Assembly (NCBI GenBank): GCA_902461815.1
Contig: CABPZE010000005.1
Location: 1 to 64,000 of the forward strand
Source: CAG-390 sp003523225
GTDB lineage: Bacteria; Bacillota; Clostridia; Oscillospirales; CAG-272
Reading direction: 5' to 3'
Length of the DNA: 64,000 nucleotides
Shown here: in pieces, positions 7,477-15,520 of the stretch
How positions within the stretch are numbered: position 1 is the first letter of the stretch
Layout: the number at the start of each line of letters is the position of its first letter
Program-made: the position numbers and the translations under genes
Notes under the pieces: generated by a model
Told to the model about the DNA's origin: nothing
Database searches by the model: none
What the model saw: only the letters and a program-made list of their open reading frames with translations

Positions 7477-9198
7477 TTATCCCCCGTTCAGATCTTTTAT
7501 CAAATTGCGGATATCCTCCGCGTAGTCATCAATGACCCGGTAAATGTCCCCGTCGTCCTCAAGAATGATATCACCGTAAAGCCCGGCGGCAATGTCGTTT
7601 ATCTCATCCGCGACAGAATCGGGCAGCATTCCACGCCCGGCGGCAAAGGAACGCTCCGCCGCTCCGTCACCCCTCAGGGCGGCGTCAATAAAGCCTGCGT
7701 AATCCGACAGCGCCGCTCCGAGGTCCTCCGGAGCGTCCGTCTCCTCCGCGGCTTCCTCGGGTGCGGTAATCGGTGCTTCGGTTACCGCCGACGGAGTGCT
7801 TTCCTCCGCCGTGTCCCCGTCGGAGAATGCCTCGATAAGCCGGTCGGTGGTCTGCCACGATTCAAGCTCTATCTCGGCGGCGTGTTCAAGAGAGAGGGTG
7901 TTATTTTCGGGCAGCGGGTCGTAAAGCCGTTCATATTCCGGCGGTTCGGCGTGCCGCTGTGCCATGGAGCCTCGCGGTACAGGCGGAAACTCAGCCGCAA
8001 AATAAGCGTCAACGGAGGCGCGCGCCTCGGCGGGCAGCGGGCCGTAGGAAAGCCGGGATTTTATCCCCAACGCCGCGCGCAGCTTGTTTTCGGAGTATTT
8101 CAGTATATCGGTAACCAGAAACCTCAGCTCATGCGACCTTGAAAATGAGCAGTAGCTCAGTCGCAGGCGTTTTTTTGCGCGCGGAGTGCAGAGAGCGCCG
8201 GTATACGCGTCCCTCACCGCGCGGCTGTCCTGCATATGCGGTGTTCCCACGGCATTGCCGACCGCTTCAAGCGCCGCCAGCGCGCGGCTTACCGCCAAGG
8301 TCAGATGACGCTCATACAGATTCCGTGCATCCCCAACTGCATATTTGCTCTTGTGCCAGTCGTAGTTGGAGCAGTATGAAATAAGCGCCGAGGCGTATCC
8401 GCCGTCACCAGCAGAACAGTCAATATAAAATTCCCTCAGCGATGCCGCGCTGAGATACGGAGCGTCCTTCATCTGGGAAAGCAGCTCAAGCGGCGGCGGC
8501 AGACGGTTTACAAGACACATATCGCACACCCATTCGGAAAGCTGAACATCAAGGCGCGGATATTCGGCGCGGTAGGCAATCCACAGGCGGCATAACTGCT
8601 CGCAAGCCATGCCCGCCTTGTCAGTGCCGGAGTAAAGATTGATAAGCTCATAGATATAAAGCAGAATATAGCTATAATCGGCATCCGGACATCTGCCAGC
8701 GCGCACCTCGTCCCGCCACCAAAGATAAAAGGCAAGCTGAGCACCGTCAAGCTGTGAGTATTGCGGCATATAAGAGAAGAACTGCACCCGACGGCTCTCG
8801 TGAGAAGTTTTATGCTCAAGCGCCGCGGCGCTGCGGAAAAACTGCTCATAATACGAATATCCGGTGTGCCAGCGCAGCACATCCACCCTATGGATAAGTG
8901 AGCTTTCCGGCTGGTATGAATATTCTGCGGCTTCAGTCTCGGCATCATATGCGCTATGGCGTTTTACGCCTGACAGCGCACCCGTATGCGGCGGTATCGG
9001 CACAGCTCCGCTTGCTGATACCTCTTTAGGCTCGGCCGTGGAGGGCGCAGCAATGTCTATCTCCACCGGTTCCGTATGCCGCCGCGACGCCGGAGCTGAC
9101 GGACGGCGGCGCGGCATAAGCGCGTCGATATTCCAGAAGTCGTCCGCCTCGGCGCGCGCACTGTCCGACGCGGCATCGGTTTTCTTTCTTTCTTCCAC
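7477..9198 (-). CDS. TerB-N / TerB-C domain protein
   Basis: This 573-residue protein has a disordered N-terminus rich in Ala, Pro, Ser and Glu (1-105), then a TerB-N domain starting near 110 (WHTGYSYYEQFF ... FFSYMPQYSQLDG ... SYILLYIYELINLY). The C-terminal third (about 430-570) looks like TerB-C, ending in a GDIYRVIDDYAEDI element. TerB-type domains come from tellurite-resistance and stress systems and are thought to act as metal-linked or scaffold modules. It starts with GTG at 9198 after GGGGTGAGGAC and is the first gene of the module, driven by a consensus promoter. I infer it is the sensor or adaptor of the ATPase-helicase pair. Confidence 0.8.
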   Translation of the reverse strand: MEERKKTDAASDSARAEADDFWNIDALMPRRRPSAPASRRHTEPVEIDIAAPSTAEPKEVSASGAVPIPPHTGALSGVKRHSAYDAETEAAEYSYQPESSLIHRVDVLRWHTGYSYYEQFFRSAAALEHKTSHESRRVQFFSYMPQYSQLDGAQLAFYLWWRDEVRAGRCPDADYSYILLYIYELINLYSGTDKAGMACEQLCRLWIAYRAEYPRLDVQLSEWVCDMCLVNRLPPPLELLSQMKDAPYLSAASLREFYIDCSAGDGGYASALISYCSNYDWHKSKYAVGDARNLYERHLTLAVSRALAALEAVGNAVGTPHMQDSRAVRDAYTGALCTPRAKKRLRLSYCSFSRSHELRFLVTDILKYSENKLRAALGIKSRLSYGPLPAEARASVDAYFAAEFPPVPRGSMAQRHAEPPEYERLYDPLPENNTLSLEHAAEIELESWQTTDRLIEAFSDGDTAEESTPSAVTEAPITAPEEAAEETDAPEDLGAALSDYAGFIDAALRGDGAAERSFAAGRGMLPDSVADEINDIAAGLYGDIILEDDGDIYRVIDDYAEDIRNLIKDLNGG

Positions 9199-9240
9199 GT
9201 CCTCACCCCTTCCGCCTTCAGCGATTTTGATTAATATATT

Positions 9241-9269
9241 ATTTTACCATGCTTTTTTATATATGTCAA
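9241..9269 (-). promoter_or_regulatory. Promoter of the TerB-N/ATPase/helicase module
   Basis: TTGACA (9264-9269), 17-bp spacer, TAAAAT (9241-9246), all on the minus strand. Such a strong promoter suggests steady expression of the module. Confidence 0.8.
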
Positions 9270-9370
9270 TCACAATAGCTGATTTTTGCGCAAATTTAAT
9301 ACTCTGCGGCAGATGACAACGGCAAGGACGATCAAGAATATTAAATTTTTTTTATTCATTTCAAAAAGGC

Positions 9371-9399
9371 TTGAAAACCTGTTCCGGATAGGGTATAAT
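9371..9399 (+). promoter_or_regulatory. Promoter of ireB-ribF-dac unit
   Basis: TTGAAA (9371-9376), 17-bp spacer, TATAAT (9394-9399). It is divergent from the module promoter about 100 bp away; the 308-nt gap between the two starts holds no other gene. Confidence 0.75.
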
Positions 9400-9506
9400 T
9401 AGTATGGAATTATTTTTTCGCCCGCAGAGGAAATCCAATACTGCAACTAAATAACGATCACTGCAATACAGATTGACAGATTCCTAAGAAAGGAAGGTAT
9501 ACCCTG

Positions 9507-9779
9507 ATGCTCAGTAAAGAGACAGGAAAAGAGCTGAACCGCGAAACGCGCGAGTTCACCCGGCTCAGCGATAACGACAAAATGATACGCGAGACATTGC
9601 TCGCGGTCTACACCGCGCTTATCGAGAAGGGCTACAACCCAATAAGCCAGCTTGTGGGGTACATCCTCTCGGAGGATCCCACATACATCACAAACCACAA
9701 AAATGCGCGCACCCTCATCAGCCGCTTTGACCGCGACGAGCTTCTTGAAGCGCTGGTAAAATATTATATCGGAGTGTAA
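9507..9779 (+). CDS. ireB: IreB family regulatory phosphoprotein
   Basis: IreB (formerly DUF965/UPF0297) is a small cytoplasmic protein phosphorylated by the PASTA kinase IreK in enterococci and linked to cell-wall stress and cephalosporin tolerance. The 90-residue product has the family core (NPISQLVGYILSEDPTYIT, then RDELLEALVKYY). The site AAAGGAAGG precedes the ATG at 9507. In many Firmicutes ireB sits beside alaS and ruvX; here it is followed 8 nt later by ribF, which is a different context. The kinase is not in the window. Confidence 0.93.
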   Translation: MLSKETGKELNRETREFTRLSDNDKMIRETLLAVYTALIEKGYNPISQLVGYILSEDPTYITNHKNARTLISRFDRDELLEALVKYYIGV

Positions 9780-9787
9780 GCCGCCGT

Positions 9788-10750
9788 ATGTACGGTATAA
9801 AGTTTATCCCCCTCACGCCCGACTGTCCGCCCGCCGGTTCTTTTGACTGCGCCCTGGCGCTCGGCTGTTTTGACGGCTTTCATACGGCTCACCGGAAAAT
9901 CACCGACGCAGCCGCGTCCCTTGCGGAACGGCTTTCGGCAGGCAGAAAGCGGTTAAGCTGCGGAGTTTTCTGCTTCAGCGAACCGCCTGCGGCTTTTTTC
10001 GGGAAAAGCGCGCCGATACTTACGGACACTGCGGAAAAATGTCGGCTTTTTGCCGAAGCGGGGCTTGAGTTTGCCTTCATTGCCGATTTCGCGGAAGTGC
10101 GTGAGCTGACGCCATTGCAATTTGCCGGTGAGATACTTTCGGATCTCTGCCATTGCCGGGCTGCCGCCTGCGGCTTTAACTTCACCTTCGGCAGAAACGC
10201 CATGGGAACGCCCGATACCCTGCGCGACTTCTTTGGCGGCGACCGCGTTGAGATCCTGCCCCCCGTAATGGAGGGCGGAAAAGCAATAAGCTCCAGCCGC
10301 ATACGCGAACTTATCGCGCGCGGCTGTATTGAGGAAGCAAGCGCCCTGCTCGGTCATCCCTTTTCGGTCTGCGGCGAGGTCCGCCACGGCAGAGGCGACG
10401 GGGCAAAGCTCGGCTTTCCGACCTTCAACCAGCTTCCGCCGCAGGGGGCGGCGACACTTCTTCCAGGCGTTTATGTCAGCACAGTAATCCTTTCCCCCAA
10501 AAAAGAACCGCTTCCCGCCGTAACCGATGCAGGAGAAGCGCCGACAATGGACGCAAGCGGAGTGTTCAGGTATGAAACTCACCTGCTCGCTGACCCCGGA
10601 GTTTCTCTTTACGGCAGTTCTCCAAGAGTGTTTTTTCACAAAAGACTGCGCGGAGAAATGAAATTCGCATCCCCCAAAGACCTTGTCACGCAGATAGAGC
10701 GCGATGTTGCCGCCGCGCGGAATTATTTTACCGATCACGAAAAAGCATAA
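9788..10750 (+). CDS. ribF: Bifunctional riboflavin kinase / FAD synthetase
   Basis: RibF converts riboflavin to FMN and then FAD. The 320-residue protein has an N-terminal nucleotidyltransferase domain with GCFDGFHTAHRKI (a variant of the HxGH region) and a C-terminal riboflavin kinase domain (GEVRHGRGDGAKLGFPT, then PGVYVS, YETHLL and LRGEMKF). The usual 'ANIGxRPT' stretch is changed to TDAGEAPTMD. No strong ribosome binding site precedes the ATG, so it is probably coupled to ireB. FAD-dependent enzymes elsewhere in the window would need its product. Confidence 0.92.
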   Translation: MYGIKFIPLTPDCPPAGSFDCALALGCFDGFHTAHRKITDAAASLAERLSAGRKRLSCGVFCFSEPPAAFFGKSAPILTDTAEKCRLFAEAGLEFAFIADFAEVRELTPLQFAGEILSDLCHCRAAACGFNFTFGRNAMGTPDTLRDFFGGDRVEILPPVMEGGKAISSSRIRELIARGCIEEASALLGHPFSVCGEVRHGRGDGAKLGFPTFNQLPPQGAATLLPGVYVSTVILSPKKEPLPAVTDAGEAPTMDASGVFRYETHLLADPGVSLYGSSPRVFFHKRLRGEMKFASPKDLVTQIERDVAAARNYFTDHEKA

Positions 10751-12109
10751 ATGAAACCGGAAAGATCCGCAAATAAAAAGGAAATATCCATATACATCCG
10801 CGCCGCGGTAATTTTTATCGCAGTCGCGGCTCTTTTGCCGTTGCTCTCACCTGCATCTGCCGCTACGGATAATTCCGGCAGCATAGCCGAAGCCGCACCG
10901 TCTCTTGACAACGCAGACGCTGTATACCTTTACAATCCCGAAAGCGGCACGGTCGTACTGTCAAAAGACCCGGAAAAGCTGGTATATCCCGCTTCATCCG
11001 TAAAGCTTATGACGGCTTTGGTAGCACTTGATAAGCTGTCGGGTCGTCTTTCCGAAAAAATAACGATAACGGACGATATGGTTGCCGGAGTGTCAGGCAC
11101 GCGCTACGGTCTGACCGGGGGCGACACGGTAACGATACGTGATCTGTTTTATATTGCCTTTGCCGGCTGCTACAATGACGGAGCGGTAGTGCTTGCAAAG
11201 CTGGCAGCAGGGGACACGGAATCCTTTGTCACGCTTATGAACGCAAAAACCACCGAGCTGGGCATGACAAACACGCGGTATACCAATCCCACCGGTATGC
11301 ACGACAGACTTATGCGCACCACCGCCGCAGATGTGGCGAAACTCGCCCTTGAGCTTTCAAAATCAGATTTTTTCATGCTCGTGACCTCCGAGCCGAAATA
11401 TACGCTCGAGGGCAGCGAAAAGAAATATACCGTAAGCAACCGCAACGAGCTTGTATCCAAGGTCTCAAGCGGAAAATACTATAATTCCCTCTGCCGCGGA
11501 ATGAATCTCGGAATGACCGAGGAGGCAGGTTACTCTCTTACCACGCTTGCCGCCAAGGACGGCACAAGCTATATCTGCGTGATAATGGGAGGCAGAGAGC
11601 TTGAGGACGGCACGATATCGGCATACACGACAGCCACCGACATTATCGGCTGGGCGTTCCGCAATTACGGATACCGCGAGGTGCTTTCAGCCTCGACCCT
11701 GATATGCGAGCTTCCCGTGACCCTGTCCTCTGATGTGGATTCGGTACTGCTTGTTCCCGCCGCGTCTTATTCATATTATCTGCCTACCTCGGCGGAAGTT
11801 GGTAGCGACATTACCTTTACTACAAAGCTTACCCTCGATTCCCTTGAAGCCCCATTCACCGCAGGAGTGCAGTGCGGCTTCATAACAGTGAAATACAACG
11901 GCGAGGTGCTGACGACCGTCCCGCTTGTCACCAAGACCGGAGTCGCGCGCAGCGAGCTGCTTTATCAAATGGAACGGATACGCGAGTTTTCCCAGAGCCG
12001 TGTATTTATCGCTACAATAGTGAGCGCGGTTATCATCACCCTGCTATACAATATAATACGCGCGTTTCTCAGAGCATCAAAAAAGAAAAAGCGCGGCGGG
12101 TATCTCTGA
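10751..12109 (+). CDS. PBP5/DacA-family D-Ala-D-Ala carboxypeptidase-like protein with altered motifs
   Basis: The 452-residue protein resembles peptidase S11 carboxypeptidases that trim peptidoglycan stems. It has an N-terminal export helix (about 16-38), the SxxK motif as SSVK (Ser82, Lys85), and a C-terminal anchor helix followed by a basic tail (KKKKRGG). The other two active-site motifs are changed: SxN is CYN (140-142), and KTG is NLG (252-254) within the otherwise conserved G-x-x-x-G-x-T-x-E-A-G-Y context. Catalysis may be lost or altered, leaving a binding or regulatory protein. It begins immediately after the ribF stop with no clear ribosome binding site. The fold call is firm; activity is doubtful. 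Confidence 0.85.
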   Translation: MKPERSANKKEISIYIRAAVIFIAVAALLPLLSPASAATDNSGSIAEAAPSLDNADAVYLYNPESGTVVLSKDPEKLVYPASSVKLMTALVALDKLSGRLSEKITITDDMVAGVSGTRYGLTGGDTVTIRDLFYIAFAGCYNDGAVVLAKLAAGDTESFVTLMNAKTTELGMTNTRYTNPTGMHDRLMRTTAADVAKLALELSKSDFFMLVTSEPKYTLEGSEKKYTVSNRNELVSKVSSGKYYNSLCRGMNLGMTEEAGYSLTTLAAKDGTSYICVIMGGRELEDGTISAYTTATDIIGWAFRNYGYREVLSASTLICELPVTLSSDVDSVLLVPAASYSYYLPTSAEVGSDITFTTKLTLDSLEAPFTAGVQCGFITVKYNGEVLTTVPLVTKTGVARSELLYQMERIREFSQSRVFIATIVSAVIITLLYNIIRAFLRASKKKKRGGYL

Positions 12110-12149
12110 GCCGTCCGCACGCAGCCGGATAACGCTTATAAACCTCTGA

Positions 12150-12176
12150 AATATGCGTTTTTACGGGCGTATTTTT
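12150..12176 (+). terminator. Weak terminator after the dac-like gene
   Basis: AATATGC (12150-12156) can pair with GCGTATT (12167-12173) with one wobble, followed by TTT. The stem is short, so this is tentative. Confidence 0.4.
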
Positions 12177-12197
12177 CAAATATTCGGCAAATAGCTA

Positions 12198-12226
12198 TTG
12201 ACACACCGACTTTTTAGAGTTATAAT
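12198..12226 (+). promoter_or_regulatory. Promoter of the acyl carrier protein gene
   Basis: TTGACA (12198-12203), 17-bp spacer, TATAAT (12221-12226): full consensus, as expected for a highly expressed ACP gene. Confidence 0.85.
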
Positions 12227-12267
12227 TAATGAAGTTGCAATGCACATTCTATTCGGAGGCTGTTTTA

Positions 12268-12501
12268 ATGTTTGAACAATTCAAAGCACTGCTGGTTGAC
12301 GAGCTGCAGGTTGAGGAGGATAAAATAACTCCAGAGGCTGAACTTTCAAATGATCTCGGAATCAATTCCATCGAGCTTGCTGAGCTGGTCATGCGCTGTG
12401 AGGAAACCTTCGGCGTCGATATTCAGGACGACGACATCCATACCTTCGTCACCGTTGGCGACGTAGTGAAGTATCTTGACGGACTTCAGAGCAAAAACTG
12501 A
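12268..12501 (+). CDS. acpP: Acyl carrier protein
   Basis: ACP carries growing acyl chains on a 4'-phosphopantetheine arm during fatty-acid synthesis. The 77-residue acidic protein has the attachment motif DLGINSIELAEL, in which the Ser after Asn is the modified residue; most bacterial ACPs have DSL here, so Asn-Ser-Ile is a mild variant. The start at 12268 follows GGAGGCTGTTTTA; a longer in-frame reading upstream lacks a site. It is monocistronic, with a promoter and terminator tightly around it and no other fatty-acid gene nearby, so a role in another acyl pathway is possible. Confidence 0.92.
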   Translation: MFEQFKALLVDELQVEEDKITPEAELSNDLGINSIELAELVMRCEETFGVDIQDDDIHTFVTVGDVVKYLDGLQSKN

Positions 12502-12507
12502 TTGATT

Positions 12508-12545
12508 AAGAAGCTGCCGCGTATGTGCGGCGGCTTCTTTTTTTA
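12508..12545 (+). terminator. Terminator of acpP
   Basis: A 13-bp stem (12508-12520 with 12527-12539, one wobble) is followed by a run of seven T. Confidence 0.92.
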
Positions 12546-12632
12546 TTTTTGTCATATCGCGCGCCGTCGGAATATAAAATCTACGGGGGACGCCGTGTTA
12601 ATCTGAATCTCATACGCGGCGTCAGAGAAGGC

Positions 12633-13397
12633 ATGAAAGAACAAAACAGACGAAGGGGTACTGCAACTATCGCACTTGCATTTTTAGCGCTGGCAGTGGT
12701 ATTCTGCCTTTTGTGCGCCGGAATGACGCTGCTGTTCGGCTACCTCACGTCAAGACCGTACGCCTCCGAGTCTGGCGGCACTCCTTCGGGAGAAAGATAC
12801 GCTGTTGTGATCGACCCCGGACACGGCGGAGAGGACGGCGGCTGCTCCGGCAGGGACGGAACGACCGAAAAGGACATAAATCTTTCCCTCTCCCTCACCC
12901 TTGCATCAATGCTTCGAGTCGGAGGGGTGGATGTGACGCTTACAAGGACTGAGGATATTCTGCTTTACGACCGCAGCGTTGATTTCAAGGGTCGCAAAAA
13001 AGTCCTTGACCTTGCCGCGCGGCTCGACTGCGCACGAGCTCATCCTGACGCTGATTTCATAAGCATACACATGAACGCATTTCCGCAGGAAAAATGGAAC
13101 GGACTTCAGGTGTGGTATTCAAAAAATGACGAAAAGAGCTTCACACTTGCAAAGGAGATCCAATCAGCGACGCAGACATATCTGCAGCCCGACAACGACC
13201 GCAGGGTCAAGGCGGCGGGCAGCGGAATTTACCTTCTCGACCGCGCCGTCACCCCGGCGGTGCTTGTTGAGTGTGGATTCCTCTCAAATCCCGAAGAATG
13301 CGCCGCGCTTGCCGCGCCGGAATATCAGAAAAAACTGAGCCTTGTAATAATGTACGCATATCTGCGCTCAAAGCAGGGATCCGGGATTTCTCCGTGA
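12633..13397 (+). CDS. N-acetylmuramoyl-L-alanine amidase (Amidase_3, CwlD-like)
   Basis: This zinc amidase cuts the bond between muramic acid and the stem peptide in peptidoglycan. With the start at 12633 it has 254 residues: a short basic N-terminus, one membrane helix (IALAFLALAVVFCLLCAGM), then the catalytic domain with VIDPGHGGEDGG, TTEKDINLSLS, SIHMNAF and VECGFLSN, which together provide the zinc ligands and catalytic Glu. Layout and length are like CwlD, the spore-cortex amidase, which would fit the sporulation genes here, but a vegetative role is possible. The start is uncertain: AGAGAAGG is very close to the ATG. Confidence 0.85.
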   Translation: MKEQNRRRGTATIALAFLALAVVFCLLCAGMTLLFGYLTSRPYASESGGTPSGERYAVVIDPGHGGEDGGCSGRDGTTEKDINLSLSLTLASMLRVGGVDVTLTRTEDILLYDRSVDFKGRKKVLDLAARLDCARAHPDADFISIHMNAFPQEKWNGLQVWYSKNDEKSFTLAKEIQSATQTYLQPDNDRRVKAAGSGIYLLDRAVTPAVLVECGFLSNPEECAALAAPEYQKKLSLVIMYAYLRSKQGSGISP

Positions 13398-13438
13398 AAA
13401 GCGACATGATCGGGCATCGTGTCTATCCTGCGGCATGC

Positions 13439-13473
13439 GAATTTGGGGCATCCTTTCCTGTCGCTCCAAATTC
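13439..13473. other. Hairpin upstream of the radA promoter
   Basis: GAATTTGGGGC (13439-13449) can pair with GCTCCAAATTC (13463-13473), one wobble pair. No T-run follows, so it is not a clear terminator; it ends 3 bp before the radA -35 box. Confidence 0.4.
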
Positions 13474-13476
13474 CTC

Positions 13477-13505
13477 TTGACTGACTCTTCAAAGTCGTGT
13501 ATAAT
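13477..13505 (+). promoter_or_regulatory. Promoter of radA
   Basis: TTGACT (13477-13482), 17-bp spacer, TATAAT (13500-13505). Confidence 0.8.
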
Positions 13506-13541
13506 TGACTTATAAAACAGCGGACGAAAAGGACCTTGAAC

Positions 13542-14939
13542 ATGAAAGGCATAAAGACTATATACGTTTGCACCTCCTGCGGATATGAAAGTCCGAAATG
13601 GATGGGCAAATGCCCGCAGTGCGGCGCATGGAATTCATTTGTGGAGGACGCGGTGGAAAAGCTGTCCCCCGCTGAGGAAGCCAAAAGTGCGGCGTCGGAG
13701 GCGCGGCGCGCCTTTACCGTAGGCACCGGAAGCCGGGCGCTGCCGCTTACCGAAATGACAGCCGATGAGTGCATCCGCTCCGAGACCGGACTGCGCGAGC
13801 TTGACCGGGTGCTGGGAGGCGGACTTGTACGCGGCTCGGTCGTGCTGCTGACCGGCGAGCCGGGGATCGGCAAGTCAACACTGCTTTTGCAGATAAGCGG
13901 CATACTTTGCGCGACAAGGCGGGTGCTTTACGTCTCCGGGGAGGAATCCGGGGGGCAGCTTAAGCTGCGCGCGGCGCGGCTTGGTGTCAGCTCGCCGCAA
14001 TTGTATCTGCTTACCGAGACCAATATAGACAAGATCCTTTCCGAAGCCTCGCGGGTAAAGCCGGATGTGATGATAATCGACTCGATACAAACGGTCTACA
14101 CCCCATATTCCGCCTCATCGCCCGGAAGCGTCTCACAGGTGCGTGAGTCGGCGATGTCTTTTATCGGAAAGGCGAAAAACGACGGCGTTTCGGTCATTCT
14201 GGTCGGACACGTAAATAAGGAAGGCTCGATAGCGGGACCTAAGATACTCGAGCACATGGTTGACGCGGTGCTTTGCTTTGAGGGCGAGCACAGTCAGGCG
14301 TACCGGATAATCCGTGCGGGCAAGAACCGCTACGGCTCCACAAATGAGATCGGCGTTTTTGAAATGACAGACCGCGGTCTTGAGGAGGTTCCCAACCCCT
14401 CCGAAATGCTGCTGGCAGGCAGACCCAAAAACGTGTCCGGCAACTGCGCCGCATGCACCATGGAGGGTACGCGACCTATAATAGCCGAAATTCAGGCACT
14501 GGTCTGTCCCACGACCTTCCCTGCCCCGCGCCGCACCTCAAACGGAGTAGATTACAACCGGATGTGCCTTTTGCTGGCGGTGCTTGAAAAGCGGCTCGGA
14601 CTGCGCTTTTCAGCCAACGACCTTTATCTCAACGTCATCGGCGGATTGAGGCTTGACGAGCCGGCGTCCGACCTTGCCGCGGCGCTTGCAATGATATCCT
14701 CGATAACAGACAAAATAATTCCCGACGACCTTGTTGCCATCGGCGAGATCGGACTTGCCGGCGAATGCCGTGCCGTCGCCTCGCTTGAAAACCGCGTCCG
14801 TGAGGTGGAAAGGCTCGGATTTTCCCGCGCGGTGGTTCCCTGCCGCAACCTTGAAAAACGTCATATCGACTGCAAAATAAAGCTTATACCGATAAAGAGC
14901 ATCTACGAGCTGCTGCCGCTTTTGCGGGACGCAAAGTAA
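13542..14939 (+). CDS. radA: DNA repair protein RadA
   Basis: RadA (Sms) is a RecA-like ATPase that promotes branch migration during recombination repair. The 465-residue protein shows the N-terminal zinc finger (CTSCGYESPKWMGKCPQCG), Walker A GEPGIGKS, the RadA-specific KNRYGS motif and a C-terminal Lon-protease-like domain. I use the ATG at 13542 because AAAAGGA lies 8 nt before it; a TTG two codons upstream is less likely. Length is normal. It may form a short unit with the P-loop kinase gene 27 nt downstream. Confidence 0.97.
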   Translation: MKGIKTIYVCTSCGYESPKWMGKCPQCGAWNSFVEDAVEKLSPAEEAKSAASEARRAFTVGTGSRALPLTEMTADECIRSETGLRELDRVLGGGLVRGSVVLLTGEPGIGKSTLLLQISGILCATRRVLYVSGEESGGQLKLRAARLGVSSPQLYLLTETNIDKILSEASRVKPDVMIIDSIQTVYTPYSASSPGSVSQVRESAMSFIGKAKNDGVSVILVGHVNKEGSIAGPKILEHMVDAVLCFEGEHSQAYRIIRAGKNRYGSTNEIGVFEMTDRGLEEVPNPSEMLLAGRPKNVSGNCAACTMEGTRPIIAEIQALVCPTTFPAPRRTSNGVDYNRMCLLLAVLEKRLGLRFSANDLYLNVIGGLRLDEPASDLAAALAMISSITDKIIPDDLVAIGEIGLAGECRAVASLENRVREVERLGFSRAVVPCRNLEKRHIDCKIKLIPIKSIYELLPLLRDAK

Positions 14940-14966
14940 GCGGGTGCTCGCTTCTGAGGATAAAAC

Positions 14967-15479
14967 ATGATAATACTTATTTCGGGTGCGTCGCACACAG
15001 GCAAGACCCTGCTGGCGCAAAAGCTCTCCGAAAAATACAAATACCCGTATTTGTCGGTCGATCTTCTGAAAATGGGACTGATACGCAGCAAAAACACCGA
15101 CCTTACGCCCGAGGATGACGATAAGCTTACGGACTACCTTTGGCCGATCCTGCGTGAGATCGTAAAGACCGCAGTCGAAAACGGTCAGAACCTCATTGTT
15201 GAAGGCGTAAATATCCCATTTGACTGGAAAAAGGACTTTTCCCCCGATCATCTTGAGCAGATACGTTTCATTTGCCTTGTGATGAGCCGCGACTATATAA
15301 CCGGGCATTTTTCCAATATAAAAAAATACGCCTGCGCAATCGAGCACAGGCTTGACGACTCGGACTGTACGGTGGAAACACTGCTGGAGGATAATCTCCG
15401 TTGCCTTGATGGGTGCCAAAGATACAACTGCCGGTACATACTTATCGACGGTGAATACCGGGTAGACCCCGTATTCTGA
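14967..15479 (+). CDS. P-loop kinase-like protein (AAA/zeta-toxin-like fold)
   Basis: The 170-residue protein has an N-terminal P-loop GASHTGKT, an aspartate after the second strand (YLSVDLL) and a predicted phosphate-binding region VEGVNIPF, all as in small nucleotide- or metabolite-kinases. Similar proteins in Clostridia are annotated only as AAA-family or adenylate-kinase-like. The substrate cannot be read from the sequence. GAGGATAAAAC precedes the ATG. No antitoxin-like partner lies beside it, which argues against a zeta-toxin role. Confidence 0.7.
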   Translation: MIILISGASHTGKTLLAQKLSEKYKYPYLSVDLLKMGLIRSKNTDLTPEDDDKLTDYLWPILREIVKTAVENGQNLIVEGVNIPFDWKKDFSPDHLEQIRFICLVMSRDYITGHFSNIKKYACAIEHRLDDSDCTVETLLEDNLRCLDGCQRYNCRYILIDGEYRVDPVF

Positions 15480-15520
15480 GTTCACATTTTAATGGGGCGC
15501 ATCCGAACCGAAAAATATTT

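Noticed and set aside
7456..8142. Plus-strand frame of 228 codons opposite the TerB-N gene
   Set aside because: Antisense shadow in GC-rich DNA; Arg/Gly-rich composition and no ribosome binding site.
3683..9198. A complete BREX or DISARM system
   Set aside because: Only the ATPase and helicase resemble BREX parts; PglZ, PglX, BrxL, BrxA/B and any methylase or nuclease are missing.
14967..15479. Zeta toxin of a toxin-antitoxin pair
   Set aside because: The P-loop fold is similar, but no small antitoxin gene overlaps or adjoins it.
14610..15485. Minus-strand frame of 291 codons opposite radA and the P-loop kinase
   Set aside because: It covers two genes on the other strand whose protein motifs are clear.
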